A stretch of DNA of 64,000 bases from Parabacteroides timonensis (GCF_900128505.1 NZ_LT669941.1:483526-547525), one strand, 5' to 3'; shown: positions 9,135 through 18,849, counted from the stretch's first letter. Numbers and translations: made by a program. Notes: a model not told the origin generated them from the sequence alone.

Positions 9135-9521
9135 TTAAATCAGAAAGGAGCAATTGCGAATGCATAGTTCTGCGCCACTACATTCGGGTGGGGATTTAAA
9201 AAAGGAAAAGGACGAAATTGATTCATCTGTCTCAGACAAAACCAAAAGTTCCCTTATATCGAATAATAAAGATAGAGTGACCGGTGTATAATCGAAAGTC
9301 GGCACCTGGTCGACATTCTGGTCGACGGTCATCTTAATAAACTGCGTCTCTGTCGAGCAGCAATGATGTGATTGCTTCTTCTCCTTGCAGGAAGGGCATA
9401 TATCTGTCAGCCATAAATCCACTTCTACCAATTTACCCATACAATGATGGATATTCAGAGCTATTCCACTGGAGACTCCGACATATAGAATTGTTAATAT
9501 GACTAAGAGATATTTTTTCAT
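9135..9521 (-). CDS. HYC_CC_PP-type Cys/His-rich exported protein
   Basis: A 128-residue protein with a signal peptide (about 4-21). It has a HHC at 25-27, CPSC at 42-45, HHCC at 52-55 and a PP pair at 111-112, matching the pattern of the Bacteroidetes HYC_CC_PP family. These small periplasmic proteins are usually found beside metal-efflux or TonB genes; their function is not established. The position directly upstream of, and same-strand with, the copper-efflux operon supports a role in metal binding. A TATCTTTG box ends only 5 nt before the ATG. Confidence 0.75.
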   Translation of the reverse strand: MKKYLLVILTILYVGVSSGIALNIHHCMGKLVEVDLWLTDICPSCKEKKQSHHCCSTETQFIKMTVDQNVDQVPTFDYTPVTLSLLFDIRELLVLSETDESISSFSFFKSPPECSGAELCIRNCSFLI

Positions 9522-9526
9522 AACTG

Positions 9527-9534
9527 CAAAGATA
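9527..9534 (-). promoter_or_regulatory. Bacteroidota -7 box very close to the start codon
   Basis: On the minus strand the sequence is TATCTTTG, a perfect TAnnTTTG element, ending 5 nt before the ATG of the Cys/His-rich protein. If used, transcription would start at or next to the A of the ATG. No clear -33 TTTG is seen at the usual distance, so the promoter is not certain. Confidence 0.45.
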
Positions 9535-9685
9535 TAACTGTTTTTCCGGATTAAAATATAAAATGTATGGAGAGCTTATTAAAGAATGTTTCATCTTGCT
9601 GTCAGTCACATTTTCTTGTTGTATCTTCACGGCGTAAATAAAGAATATATTTTGCATATTCAGAATATTAAGAGGTAATTTTTTT

Positions 9686-10282
9686 ATGGTAATAGCTTAT
9701 TTAAGAGTAACTATAGGCAAGCAGCATCTTGAAACACAAAAAGATGAAATTGAACGCTATGCAGCAGCAAATGGTTTTGAGGTCAATAAATGGATAACGG
9801 ATATTATTGATGAGAAAAGAAAGGAGAAAGAGTCGTCATTAAGTCGTATCATAGACCGGATGAAACAAGGGGATAAGGTGATCATTACTGATATCGCCCG
9901 GTTTGGCCGTACTTTATCCGAAGTGATGAATCTTTTAGGTAAATGTATGGCGAAAGGTATTCATGTATGTAGTATAAACGATCGCTATATTCTGGATGAC
10001 GGTTTGAATACGACGGTAGTATCGGATACCTGCAATCTGATTTCTGAGATCGAACATAACCTGATGTCGATCCGGACAAAAGAAGCATTGAATCATAAGA
10101 AGGATAAAGGACTTCAATTAGGGCGTCCGAAGGGTACCGATGCCAAACAGTCTTTGTTGGATGCCAATAAAGAAGAAGTGATGAATATGCTCGAGAGAGG
10201 TGATACGGTCGTGATGATCTGTAAGCATTTTAATGTATCCAGAAATACTTACTATCAGTTTAAGAGGAATTACGGACTTTAA
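9686..10282 (+). CDS. Mpi-like serine recombinase with altered active site
   Basis: A 198-residue small serine recombinase of the resolvase/invertase type, similar in layout to Bacteroides Mpi. The N-terminal catalytic domain starts VIAYLRVTIGKQ and includes RFGRT (Arg 72 and 75), expected to bind the phosphate. The long E helix and a Hin-like helix-turn-helix (about 160-195) follow. At residue 9, where the catalytic Ser of RVS should be, the codon is ACT (Thr). The usual SG....R..L segment reads DEKRKEKESSL. Both changes suggest reduced or lost strand cleavage. It could be a diverged, non-catalytic DNA-binding paralogue or a rare active variant. No inverted repeat typical of a cis target flanks the gene. 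Its 3' end overlaps corA by 4 bp on the opposite strand. Confidence 0.88.
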   Translation: MVIAYLRVTIGKQHLETQKDEIERYAAANGFEVNKWITDIIDEKRKEKESSLSRIIDRMKQGDKVIITDIARFGRTLSEVMNLLGKCMAKGIHVCSINDRYILDDGLNTTVVSDTCNLISEIEHNLMSIRTKEALNHKKDKGLQLGRPKGTDAKQSLLDANKEEVMNMLERGDTVVMICKHFNVSRNTYYQFKRNYGL

Positions 10283-11361
10283 AACCAGTCCTTTTTCCTC
10301 ATATATATCCAGGTGAGTAAACCTGTAAGGAACATGACTCCCCAGGCTATTCCGTAGCCGTATTTCCAGTCGAGCTCAGGCATCAGTTTAAAATTCATTC
10401 CCCATACGCCGACAAGGAATGTCAATGGAATGAACAGGGTAGACACAACTGTCAGGCGTTTCATGATTGCATTCATACGCAAGTCGTTGTTTGAGATATA
10501 GAGGTCTACTAATGACGATATGATTTCCCTGCAACTTTCGGTTGTTTGTATCACAAACTGCAACTGGTCGGATAAATCTGTATAGACCGGTTGCATATCC
10601 GGGCTGATTATTCCGTTCTCCGTGCGTAATAATTTGGGGAATTGTTCTTTCAAAGGCTGGCTGTTCTTTTTTATGATCATGTATTCATGACGGCGCTGTT
10701 GTATCAGTGAACCCATATTTCCCTGGTCGTTTTTTATGTCGAGCAAGGTCTCTTCAATATCTTCCAGCATTTCTTCTACTTTGGATGCTGTTTCTACCAG
10801 ATTAGCGATAATCGTATTTAAAAGGAAAGCCAGCAACAATCCGCTACCTTTCTTCCGCAGACTCAGCATATTCGATTCCAGTGCTTTCATTGTATTGGCA
10901 AATACCGGATTGTTGGTTTCAGTAAAAGATATGACAACATTATCTGTGACCAGTATACTGATATGCTCGGAATGCATTTCCATATTGGCATCGTAGTAGC
11001 TGGAGTTTAAGATAATCAGCATGTGATTGGCATACTCTTCTATCTTTACTACATGTTGAGGAGTCAGGATATCTTTGGCATCCAGGTTATGGAGCCCGAA
11101 ATCGTTTACGATACGCGTGATCGTTTCCGAATCGGTCAGCCCGCTTACCTGAAACCAATTGACTTTGTTGGGATCGGTCAGTTTATTGAACGAAGTCGTT
11201 CCTTTCTTGACTTCTGCAGTGTGGATTCCATCAGCATTGTATTGTGTGAGACGAATGTCGGTTACAGTTTCATGTTCACCGGCATAATAATATTTATCCG
11301 ACAGGTGACGGTTTGAAATATGTCTGTGCCTATGCAAATGCATTCCCTCTTTTCGTCTCAT
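10279..11361 (-). CDS. corA: CorA magnesium/cobalt transport protein
   Basis: A 360-residue inner-membrane divalent-cation channel. A large soluble N-terminal domain is followed by a long helix and two C-terminal membrane segments. The signature GMN (321-323, in WGMNFKLMPEL) ends the first segment and forms the selectivity filter in known CorA channels. The N-terminal 30 residues are His/Arg-rich. The gene lies 13 bp downstream of mutS2 and is the last member of a PDZ-mutS2-corA unit. Confidence 0.93.
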   Translation of the reverse strand: MRRKEGMHLHRHRHISNRHLSDKYYYAGEHETVTDIRLTQYNADGIHTAEVKKGTTSFNKLTDPNKVNWFQVSGLTDSETITRIVNDFGLHNLDAKDILTPQHVVKIEEYANHMLIILNSSYYDANMEMHSEHISILVTDNVVISFTETNNPVFANTMKALESNMLSLRKKGSGLLLAFLLNTIIANLVETASKVEEMLEDIEETLLDIKNDQGNMGSLIQQRRHEYMIIKKNSQPLKEQFPKLLRTENGIISPDMQPVYTDLSDQLQFVIQTTESCREIISSLVDLYISNNDLRMNAIMKRLTVVSTLFIPLTFLVGVWGMNFKLMPELDWKYGYGIAWGVMFLTGLLTWIYMRKKDWF

Positions 11362-11374
11362 AACTACAATTGTT

Positions 11375-13846
11375 TTAATCCAGTTCTACAACAGTGATAC
11401 CTGCACCGCCAAACTGAACATGTTCATCGTGGTACTGCCGGACTCCCGGAACCGAATGCAGATAATCGCGTATCAGTTGCCGTAGAATACCCGTACCCGT
11501 GCCGTGCAGGATACGTACCCGCTCTGCCCCGACCTGGATAGCATCGTCAATGAAATAGGTGACAGTTTGCAGTGCTTCATCGCCTCTCATACCTCTAACA
11601 TCTATCTCTTGCTTAAAGTTCAGTTTTTTATCGTGCATATGGTCTGTCGTTCCCACACTGATAAAGGTACTTTTCTGAATTTCCTTTTTGATCTGGCCTT
11701 TGCTGACCTTTTCCAGTTGTTCGAGTTTCACAGTACTTTTTATCATACCGAATGCTACAACAGCTTGTTTTCCCTGAAGTTCCATAACCGTTCCGGCAGA
11801 AACCTGTCCTTTTAAACGGACATTATCGCCAACCTCGATCACATCACGGTTGAATGTTTGCTTGGCGGTAGGGGCATTCTGCTTTTGTTTTTTACGCTCT
11901 TTCCGCTCCTGCAGTTTCGCCATCTTACGTGCAATCTTATCGTCTTCCTCTCCGGTCGATTCGATGGATGCTTTGAACTCTTCCAGGGCTTTACGGGCAA
12001 GCTTGGTTTGTTCTTTTTCTGCTTGCGCTTCTTTGATTTCGCGAACAGTATTCTCGATTTTGGCATTTGCTTCGGCCAGTATTCGCTGTGCTTCGGCTTT
12101 TGCTTCGCGAATGATCTCTTTACGTTGCTTGTTTACCTCTTCCAGATCCTTTTCGTAGCGTGACGTGATATCTTCCAGCTTTTTCTCTTGCTGGCGGATA
12201 TTCTGCCGTTTGCTTTCCCAGTAGCGTTTGTCGCGAACGATATCCTGGAGATATTTATCCATATCGATATAATCGGAACCGACCTTGGCTGAAGCATCGG
12301 CAATGACATCTTCCGGCAACCCGATCTTTCGTGCAATCTCTACGGCGAACGAACTACCCGGGTTTCCAATGGACAGTTTGAACAGCGGTTGCATCAGATG
12401 ACGGTCGTATAACATGGCTCCGTTTACAATACCTTCGGTATCTTCCGCGAAATGCTTCAGGTTCTGATAGTGGGTAGTAATCACTCCGAAACTATGGTTC
12501 CGGTTGAACCGGTCTAACAATGCTTCAGCAATGGCTCCTCCAATCTGTGGTTCCGTTCCGCTACCGAATTCGTCGATCAGGATGATCGTCTTTTCATTAC
12601 AGTTCCTGACGAAATATTTCATATTGGTCAGGTGTGAACTGTATGTACTTAAATCATTCTCGATACTCTGTTCGTCACCGATATCAATAAATATACTGGC
12701 AAAAATCCCTGTACGCGAACTTTCATGCAAAGGAATTAATAACCCGCATTGCAACATATATTGTAGCAAACCTACTGTTTTCAGACAAACCGATTTACCT
12801 CCGGCGTTCGGGCCGGATATGATCAACAGGCGTTTCTTTTCATCGAGTGTGATGTCAAGAGGAATCACTTGCTTGTTTTGTTTCTGAAGCGACAGGTACA
12901 GGAGAGGATGGACGGCACGTGCCCAATCGACCTGTTGTACGTTTTCCACTACCGGTTTGATCCCTTTCATTTGTTCGGCAAAAAGAGCTTTGGCACGGAT
13001 AAAATCGATGTCTGCCATAAACTCATACGATTGCAGGATATCTGGAACCATCGGACGGACTATATTGGTGAAATCCGTCAATATCTTCATGATCTCACGG
13101 CGCTCGTCACCTTCCAGTTCCCTGACACGGTTGTTGGCTTCAACAACTACTTCCGGTTCAATGAAAACCGTCTTACCACTGGCCGATTCATCATGTACAA
13201 TTCCTTTTATCTTTCTTTTGAAAGCCGGAGCTACAGGAATCATTAAACGTCCGTCACGCATGGTAGGAGTTACGTCTTTGTCGACTACTCCTTCCGACTG
13301 CGCACTTCGTAAGATCGATTGGAGACTACGGGAAATACCGCTCATCGTAGATGTTATCTCCTTCCTGATCTGTGCCAGTGTAGGAGAGGCATTGTCTTTT
13401 ACTTTCCCGAACTTATCCAGGATGGAGTCTATTTTTCCGATCAGTTGTGGAAAAACGAGTATGTCTCCGGCCAGTGCCGTAAGTGCAGGATAAGCAATTT
13501 CCTCATCCTCTACAGGACGGAAGAAACGAATGATATCGTTGATTGTTTGTAAAGAACGTTTCAGGTCGAACAATTCTTTTTCATCCAGCCAGGTTCCTTC
13601 CGGCCGTATCCGCTTCAGCGAATAACGTACATCAAAGAAATAGGCAGCAGGAAATTCCTGTTCTCCATGTAAAATACGGACAAACTCATCGGTTTGTTCC
13701 AGACGTTCAATAACGGTTGAATAATCTGCCGAAAAATCCATTTCGGCTACCCGCTCTTGTCCCAGCGGGCTTAAACATTTATCGGAAATTAAACGGCGAA
13801 CTTTATCGAACCCCGTTTTTTGTTCAAAGTTTTGTGGATATATCAC
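11375..13846 (-). CDS. mutS2: MutS2 (endonuclease/ribosome-rescue ATPase) with Smr domain
   Basis: An 823-residue protein. It has the MutS core without the mismatch-recognition domain, a Walker A motif GPNAGGKS at 345-352, a Walker B ILIDEFGSGTEP, a long charged coiled coil (about 510-640), a KOW-like segment, and a C-terminal Smr nuclease domain with HGTGTGILR. MutS2 proteins have been linked to suppression of recombination and, in Bacillus, to rescue of collided ribosomes. The length is normal. The gene follows the PDZ gene by 15 bp and precedes corA by 13 bp. Confidence 0.95.
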   Translation of the reverse strand: MIYPQNFEQKTGFDKVRRLISDKCLSPLGQERVAEMDFSADYSTVIERLEQTDEFVRILHGEQEFPAAYFFDVRYSLKRIRPEGTWLDEKELFDLKRSLQTINDIIRFFRPVEDEEIAYPALTALAGDILVFPQLIGKIDSILDKFGKVKDNASPTLAQIRKEITSTMSGISRSLQSILRSAQSEGVVDKDVTPTMRDGRLMIPVAPAFKRKIKGIVHDESASGKTVFIEPEVVVEANNRVRELEGDERREIMKILTDFTNIVRPMVPDILQSYEFMADIDFIRAKALFAEQMKGIKPVVENVQQVDWARAVHPLLYLSLQKQNKQVIPLDITLDEKKRLLIISGPNAGGKSVCLKTVGLLQYMLQCGLLIPLHESSRTGIFASIFIDIGDEQSIENDLSTYSSHLTNMKYFVRNCNEKTIILIDEFGSGTEPQIGGAIAEALLDRFNRNHSFGVITTHYQNLKHFAEDTEGIVNGAMLYDRHLMQPLFKLSIGNPGSSFAVEIARKIGLPEDVIADASAKVGSDYIDMDKYLQDIVRDKRYWESKRQNIRQQEKKLEDITSRYEKDLEEVNKQRKEIIREAKAEAQRILAEANAKIENTVREIKEAQAEKEQTKLARKALEEFKASIESTGEEDDKIARKMAKLQERKERKKQKQNAPTAKQTFNRDVIEVGDNVRLKGQVSAGTVMELQGKQAVVAFGMIKSTVKLEQLEKVSKGQIKKEIQKSTFISVGTTDHMHDKKLNFKQEIDVRGMRGDEALQTVTYFIDDAIQVGAERVRILHGTGTGILRQLIRDYLHSVPGVRQYHDEHVQFGGAGITVVELD

Positions 13847-13861
13847 GTTAGTTAATATGCT

Positions 13862-15286
13862 TTATTTTATCTCCACCGTAATCTCCCTGCGGATAGTAGG
13901 GCGGACGATGATTTCCATTTTGTTCTTACCCCTTTTGATGTCGAACGTACAGGCGTTGTTACCTGCCGGATTGACATATGGAGCATAATAATACAGGTAG
14001 GAGAAGGCTCCTACATTGCCAGAGCTTTGCAAGGCGTCGGCAACCTGAGAGTATTTGAATGTATCCCAGAACATACAACGTTTGAATCCGTTAGCATCCG
14101 TAAACTGTGTTTTTGGATCGCGGTATTTCATTGTTTTTGATATGAAGTTCTTATAGCCAGCTGTAAATTCTTCAGCGGAATAATTCATTTTGTTTCCATT
14201 GATCTTTTCGATCACATCACGCGGACGAAGGCCGGAGGTATAAGCCGGTGAATTACGGTCGACATCCGTAATCAGCTCCAGACGGTCGATATCATAGCTG
14301 ATACCCGTATAATTATAGGTTTTCTGACTAACCTTGTATTGTACGTTGCGACCATATTTTACATACGGATACTGCATCAGCATTAACGGCGCATGGATAC
14401 GGGCGTATTCTTCCAGACGGTAAGAGTCTTCCAGTAATTCGTTAGCCTCACATTCCCAGATGATACGTCCGGGTACAAATGCCTGGTCGATCATACGAAA
14501 ACCGAACTGCAACAGATATTCAGCTTCCGCTTCCGCTGCGGAATTACCCAGGAACGGGAAAGATTCCATCTTGCTTTGAGTGAAATTATAGCGGTAGATG
14601 GGTTCTTTGTTTACCAGGATTACATTCGTTCCTTTGAAATTTGGGTTTTTGTCAAAGAAATAAAATGTCTGTATCAGGATATCCGGTTGAGCTATATCAA
14701 GCACCATCCCTTTTTTTGTCAGTTCTTTTTCGATGCATTCGTTAATCACTGTTTCCAGTTTGCGGTTGTTTTCGTCGATCGCAGCAAAAGCAAATGTTTT
14801 GAATTTACTGAAATTGACAGAGTCGGGTGTAACTACTGTTTTGAAAGGGCATGTAAAAGTCCGTTCGCCGGTTGTCTCCAGGCTATACATTGAGAAGGCG
14901 GATGCCAGCTGATCTTCCATTATTGAATTGATCTTTTTACAGTCTTTCTTTACCATTACCTGTTTGGTCGGAACGGAAAGATTACTGATCGTGAGGATCA
15001 CTTCATTTTTACCTGCCGGATTGAATAGTTCGGCAATCTCCTGAGGGGATACTTCCGTTGTGGCTACTCCGTCTATCGCTTCTATCACATCACCTTGTTT
15101 TACCCCGGCCAACTCTGCAGAAGAATAGGGTATTATTCCCGTTATTACGGGTTTATCTTTCCCCCAGTTTTTACTTTGGCTGATATCATATGTAAATCCT
15201 AATCTGCAAATGGATGCATTCCGGTTCTGGGCATAGCCGGTCATAAATACAAACAACAGTAATATGGATAAAATAATTCTCTTCAT
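13862..15286 (-). CDS. Exported protein with two PDZ domains and a DUF4136-like domain
   Basis: A 474-residue protein with a signal peptide (1-19, ending YAQ). An N-terminal PDZ domain (about 30-110, with GVKQGDVIEAIDG) is followed by a region resembling DUF4136 (about 150-280, FKTFAFAAIDENNRK and PDILIQTFYFF) and a second PDZ domain (about 320-385, SGLRPRDVIEKINGNKM). There is no protease domain. It is probably periplasmic or surface-associated, binding peptide ends or acting as a scaffold. It is first in the unit with mutS2 and corA. A minus-strand TACCTTTG (15345-15352) is a candidate -7 box. Confidence 0.8.
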   Translation of the reverse strand: MKRIILSILLLFVFMTGYAQNRNASICRLGFTYDISQSKNWGKDKPVITGIIPYSSAELAGVKQGDVIEAIDGVATTEVSPQEIAELFNPAGKNEVILTISNLSVPTKQVMVKKDCKKINSIMEDQLASAFSMYSLETTGERTFTCPFKTVVTPDSVNFSKFKTFAFAAIDENNRKLETVINECIEKELTKKGMVLDIAQPDILIQTFYFFDKNPNFKGTNVILVNKEPIYRYNFTQSKMESFPFLGNSAAEAEAEYLLQFGFRMIDQAFVPGRIIWECEANELLEDSYRLEEYARIHAPLMLMQYPYVKYGRNVQYKVSQKTYNYTGISYDIDRLELITDVDRNSPAYTSGLRPRDVIEKINGNKMNYSAEEFTAGYKNFISKTMKYRDPKTQFTDANGFKRCMFWDTFKYSQVADALQSSGNVGAFSYLYYYAPYVNPAGNNACTFDIKRGKNKMEIIVRPTIRREITVEIK

Positions 15287-15508
15287 AACGTCAGAAATTC
15301 TATTATTAGTATTAATAATGCCTGTTTAAATCTAAATATACAGGCAAAGGTAAAGATATTTTTGTTGTCTATGAATAGTTGGCAGCATATTTGATGTTAT
15401 TCCAGTGCATGACAACAGGAATAACTTTATCGATACACCTCGTGTTGGTAGATAAGGTGAGTTGTATATGGCTGACAATTAGGTAATAATAAAAATATTA
15501 AGATAGTT

Positions 15509-16093
15509 ATGAGCAAGATGAATTTTAACGGAAAGAAAGAAACATCTGAAAAAGATGAGCGTTTGAATCAGGAAGATGCGACAAATTTGCAGCACGAACA
15601 GGAAAATGCGGCAGAAGAAACTGCACAGACTGACAATGTGACCGAAGAACTGGATGAGTTGAAGAAGAAGTATAACGAACTGAATGACTCTCACCTGCGT
15701 CTGATGGCTGAATTTGACAATTATCGTAAACGCACATTGCGTGAAAAGGCCGATCTGATCAAGAATGGTGCTGAAGCTGCTTTGAAAGGATTGCTTCCAG
15801 TTGTCGATGATTTTGAACGTGCATTACAAAATATCCGTAACTCAGACGATGTTGAAGCTGTAAAGGAAGGAGTAGAACTTATCTATTCGAAGTTTATGGC
15901 TTATCTGGCCCAGCAGGGTGTAAAAGCCATAGAGGCGGTAGGACAACCTTTCGATACCGAAATGTTTGAAGCTGTGGCTACTATTCCTGCTCCGGAACCT
16001 GGCCTGAAAGGAAAAATCCTCGATTGTATCCAGACCGGTTATACTTTAAATGACAGAGTGCTGCGTCACGCTAAAGTAGTAGTAGGAGAATAA
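15509..16093 (+). CDS. grpE: GrpE nucleotide exchange factor
   Basis: A 194-residue co-chaperone that releases ADP from DnaK. The acidic N-terminus (1-55) and coiled coil (50-90) lead into the conserved LRLMAEFDNYRKRTLREK segment. The C-terminal beta domain includes the VQPGY-like end (here IQTGYTLNDRVLRHAKVVVGE). It is followed 36 bp later by dnaJ, the usual pairing. dnaK is not in the window. Confidence 0.96.
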   Translation: MSKMNFNGKKETSEKDERLNQEDATNLQHEQENAAEETAQTDNVTEELDELKKKYNELNDSHLRLMAEFDNYRKRTLREKADLIKNGAEAALKGLLPVVDDFERALQNIRNSDDVEAVKEGVELIYSKFMAYLAQQGVKAIEAVGQPFDTEMFEAVATIPAPEPGLKGKILDCIQTGYTLNDRVLRHAKVVVGE

Positions 16094-16129
16094 GCAACGT
16101 GCTAACGGGCAAATAACAACAATACAAAG

Positions 16130-17290
16130 ATGGCTAAAAGAGATTATTATGAAGTGCTGGAGGTAGAAAGAACTGCCACAGTAGAAGAAATTAAGAAATC
16201 ATATCGGAAAAAAGCGATTCAGTTCCACCCTGACAAGAACCCTGGTGACAAGGAGGCTGAGGAGAAATTCAAGGAAGCAGCCGAAGCATATGATGTATTG
16301 AGCGATCCTCAGAAACGTCAACGCTACGACCAGTTCGGACATGCCGGAGTAGGAGGTGCTTCTCAGGGAGGTGGCTTTGGTGGAGCCGGAATGTCAATGG
16401 AAGATATCTTCTCTCAGTTTGGAGACATCTTTGGTGGACATTTCGGTGGCTTTGGCGGTTTCGGTGGTTTTGGAGGAGGTTCTCGTGGAGGCCGCCGGGT
16501 GAACCGTGGATCGGATTTGCGTGTGAAGGTAAAACTGAACCTGAAAGAGATTGCTAACGGAGTTGAAAAGAAGATAAAGGTTAAGAAATATGTTCCTTGT
16601 AGCAAATGCCACGGGAGTGGTGCTGAGGATGATCATAGCAGCAAAACCTGTGATACATGCCATGGTAGTGGTGTAGTAACACGTGTTGCCAATACGATCC
16701 TGGGGCAGATGAAGACGCAGTCTACTTGTCCGACTTGTGGGGGTGAAGGAAAGATCATCACAAAGAAATGTAGTGAATGTAACGGTGAAGGTATCATGCG
16801 TGATGACGACATCATTACAATCAATATTCCGGCTGGTGTTGCAGAAGGAATGCAACTGTCGATGAGCGGTAAAGGAAATGCTGCCCGTCATGGAGGTGTA
16901 AACGGTGACCTGTTGATCCTGATCGAAGAAGAGCCGCATCCGGAATTGATCCGTGATGAGAACGATTTATTATATAATCTGTTACTCAGCGTACCTCAGG
17001 CTGCCTTGGGAGGAAATGTTGAAGTTCCAACTATTGATGGTAAGGCGAAGGTGAAAATCGAACCGGGTACACAACCGGGTAAGGTACTTCGTTTGCGGAA
17101 CAAAGGACTTCCTTCGGTGAACAGTTACGGGACAGGCGACTTGTTGGTTAATGTAAGTGTATATATCCCGGAAACGTTGTCCGCATCAGAAAAAGAAACA
17201 TTGACCGGTTTGGAAAACTCACCTAACTTCCAGCCGAACCGTACGATGAAAGAGAAGATATTCAGCAAATTTAGACATATGTTCGATTGA
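16130..17290 (+). CDS. dnaJ: DnaJ (Hsp40) chaperone
   Basis: A 386-residue co-chaperone that stimulates DnaK ATPase. It has the J-domain with HPD at 33-35, a Gly/Phe-rich region (about 72-125, with repeated FGGFGG units), four CxxCxGxG zinc repeats (CSKCHGSG, CDTCHGSG, CPTCGGEG, CSECNGEG) and C-terminal substrate-binding domains. The length is standard. It forms an operon with grpE and ends at a strong terminator. Confidence 0.97.
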   Translation: MAKRDYYEVLEVERTATVEEIKKSYRKKAIQFHPDKNPGDKEAEEKFKEAAEAYDVLSDPQKRQRYDQFGHAGVGGASQGGGFGGAGMSMEDIFSQFGDIFGGHFGGFGGFGGFGGGSRGGRRVNRGSDLRVKVKLNLKEIANGVEKKIKVKKYVPCSKCHGSGAEDDHSSKTCDTCHGSGVVTRVANTILGQMKTQSTCPTCGGEGKIITKKCSECNGEGIMRDDDIITINIPAGVAEGMQLSMSGKGNAARHGGVNGDLLILIEEEPHPELIRDENDLLYNLLLSVPQAALGGNVEVPTIDGKAKVKIEPGTQPGKVLRLRNKGLPSVNSYGTGDLLVNVSVYIPETLSASEKETLTGLENSPNFQPNRTMKEKIFSKFRHMFD

Positions 17291-17309
17291 TTTCTTTCAA
17301 AATAAAATG

Positions 17310-17353
17310 AAGAATGCCCCTTTACCATCCGGTATCGTGGGCATTCTTTTTTT
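17310..17353. terminator. Intrinsic terminator after dnaJ / katA
   Basis: AAGAATGCCC (17310-17319) pairs perfectly with GGGCATTCTT (17339-17348), followed by a run of T. It ends grpE-dnaJ on the plus strand. The A-rich left side makes it usable for katA on the minus strand too. Confidence 0.88.
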
Positions 17354-17382
17354 GAACAGAGCTTATCAAGGGGTTGCTTAAA

Positions 17383-18849
17383 CTATCTTGTTTCTTTCAA
17401 AGCATCTTCCAGGCTGATGCCGAGTGCATCGGCAATACCTTTTCCATAGGCCGGATCGGCTTTGTAACAGTTGCGAACGTGACGTTGCTGGATGAACAAT
17501 TCGGCTCCACCGATCTGACGGGCAGTGTTTTCGAACAGGAGCTGCTGTTCGTCGGCAGGCATCAGACGGAAGAGGTCGCCCGGCTGGCTGTAATAATCGT
17601 CATCGTATTCGCGTTCGTTGTAATTGTAGATATCGCCGTTGGCTTTCAAAGGCGGTTCTTTCTTTTCGGGAGAATCCTGCCATTCGCCGTAGCTATTCGG
17701 TTCATATCCTTTTGCAGAACCGTAGTTACCGTCTACGCGCATAGCTCCGTCGCGATGGTAAGCATGAAAAGGACAACGAGGTCTGTTTACCGGTATTTGC
17801 TCAGAGTTTACACCCAAGCGATAACGCTGTGCGTCACCATAAGAGAACAGGCGGCCCTGAAGCATTTTATCCGGAGAGAAACCGATACCTTCTATCGTAT
17901 TGATCGGGTTGAAGGCTGCTTGTTCCACATCTGCGAAATAGTTTTCCGGGTTACGGTTCAGTTCGAGAATACCCACGTCATGCAGCGGGAAGTCGCCGTG
18001 CGGCCATACCTTTGTCAGGTCGAACGGATTGATACGGTAGTTTTCTGCCTGTTCTTCCGTCATCAGCTGGATCTGGAATTTCCATCTGGGGAAATCACCT
18101 TTTTCAATGCTTTCAAACAGGTCACGCTGGTGCGATTCACGGTCTTTTGCGATGATCGCTTCCGCTTCCTGGTCGGTCAGGTTCTTGATTCCCTGTAATG
18201 TTTTCAGGTGGAACTTCACCCAGATACGTTCGTTCTTGGCATTGATAAAGCTATATGTATGGCTACCGAAACCGTGCATGTGGCGATAAGAATAAGGGAT
18301 ACCGCGAGAACTCATGGTAATGGTAACCTGGTGTAATGCTTCCGGAAGCAATGTCCAGAAATCCCAGTTGTTGTTTGCACTGCGCATGTTTGTTTTCGGA
18401 TCTCTTTTGACGGCGTGATTAAGGTCGGGGAACTTTAACGGATCGCGCAGGAAAAATACCGGTGTATTGTTTCCGACTAAATCCCAGTTACCTTCTTCTG
18501 TGTAAAACTTCATGGCGAAACCACGAATATCGCGTTCTGCATCTGCAGCTCCGCGTTCGCCGGCAACGGTAGAGAAGCGAACGAAACAGTCTGTCTTTTT
18601 ACCGACTTCACTAAAAATTACAGCCTTTGTGTATTTAGTAATGTCGTGTGTCACGGTAAAGGTTCCGAATGCTCCGGAGCCTTTGGCATGCATACGTCTT
18701 TCAGGAATGACTTCGCGGTCGAAGTGAGCTAGTTTTTCCAGGAACCAGGGATCTTGTATCACCATTTGTCCGCGCGGACCCACTGTCTGTGAGTTCTGAT
18801 TGTCTGCAACGGGGCGACCGTTGGCAGCTGTTAGTTTTTTGTTTTCCAT
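17383..18849 (-). CDS. katA: Catalase (monofunctional heme, KatA type)
   Basis: A 488-residue clade-3 catalase that breaks down hydrogen peroxide. It begins with a typical LTAANGRPVADNQNS segment. The distal His lies in ERRMHAKGSGAFG, the catalytic Asn in the VGNNTPVFFLRDP segment, and the proximal heme Tyr in GRLFSYGDAQRYRLG. There is no signal peptide. A well-spaced promoter lies upstream. The gene converges on dnaJ, with a shared terminator. Confidence 0.97.
   Translation of the reverse strand: MENKKLTAANGRPVADNQNSQTVGPRGQMVIQDPWFLEKLAHFDREVIPERRMHAKGSGAFGTFTVTHDITKYTKAVIFSEVGKKTDCFVRFSTVAGERGAADAERDIRGFAMKFYTEEGNWDLVGNNTPVFFLRDPLKFPDLNHAVKRDPKTNMRSANNNWDFWTLLPEALHQVTITMSSRGIPYSYRHMHGFGSHTYSFINAKNERIWVKFHLKTLQGIKNLTDQEAEAIIAKDRESHQRDLFESIEKGDFPRWKFQIQLMTEEQAENYRINPFDLTKVWPHGDFPLHDVGILELNRNPENYFADVEQAAFNPINTIEGIGFSPDKMLQGRLFSYGDAQRYRLGVNSEQIPVNRPRCPFHAYHRDGAMRVDGNYGSAKGYEPNSYGEWQDSPEKKEPPLKANGDIYNYNEREYDDDYYSQPGDLFRLMPADEQQLLFENTARQIGGAELFIQQRHVRNCYKADPAYGKGIADALGISLEDALKETR

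Noticed and set aside
9522..9685. Invertible element next to the Mpi-like recombinase
   Set aside because: No inverted repeat pair was found on either side of the gene; any target would have to be elsewhere.
16394..16939. Minus-strand frames opposite dnaJ, including a Pro/Lys-rich one
   Set aside because: They are antisense of the Gly/Phe and zinc-repeat regions, which have biased composition.
17374..18198. Long plus-strand open frame opposite katA
   Set aside because: It is a shadow of the catalase gene; the catalase frame has full family motifs.
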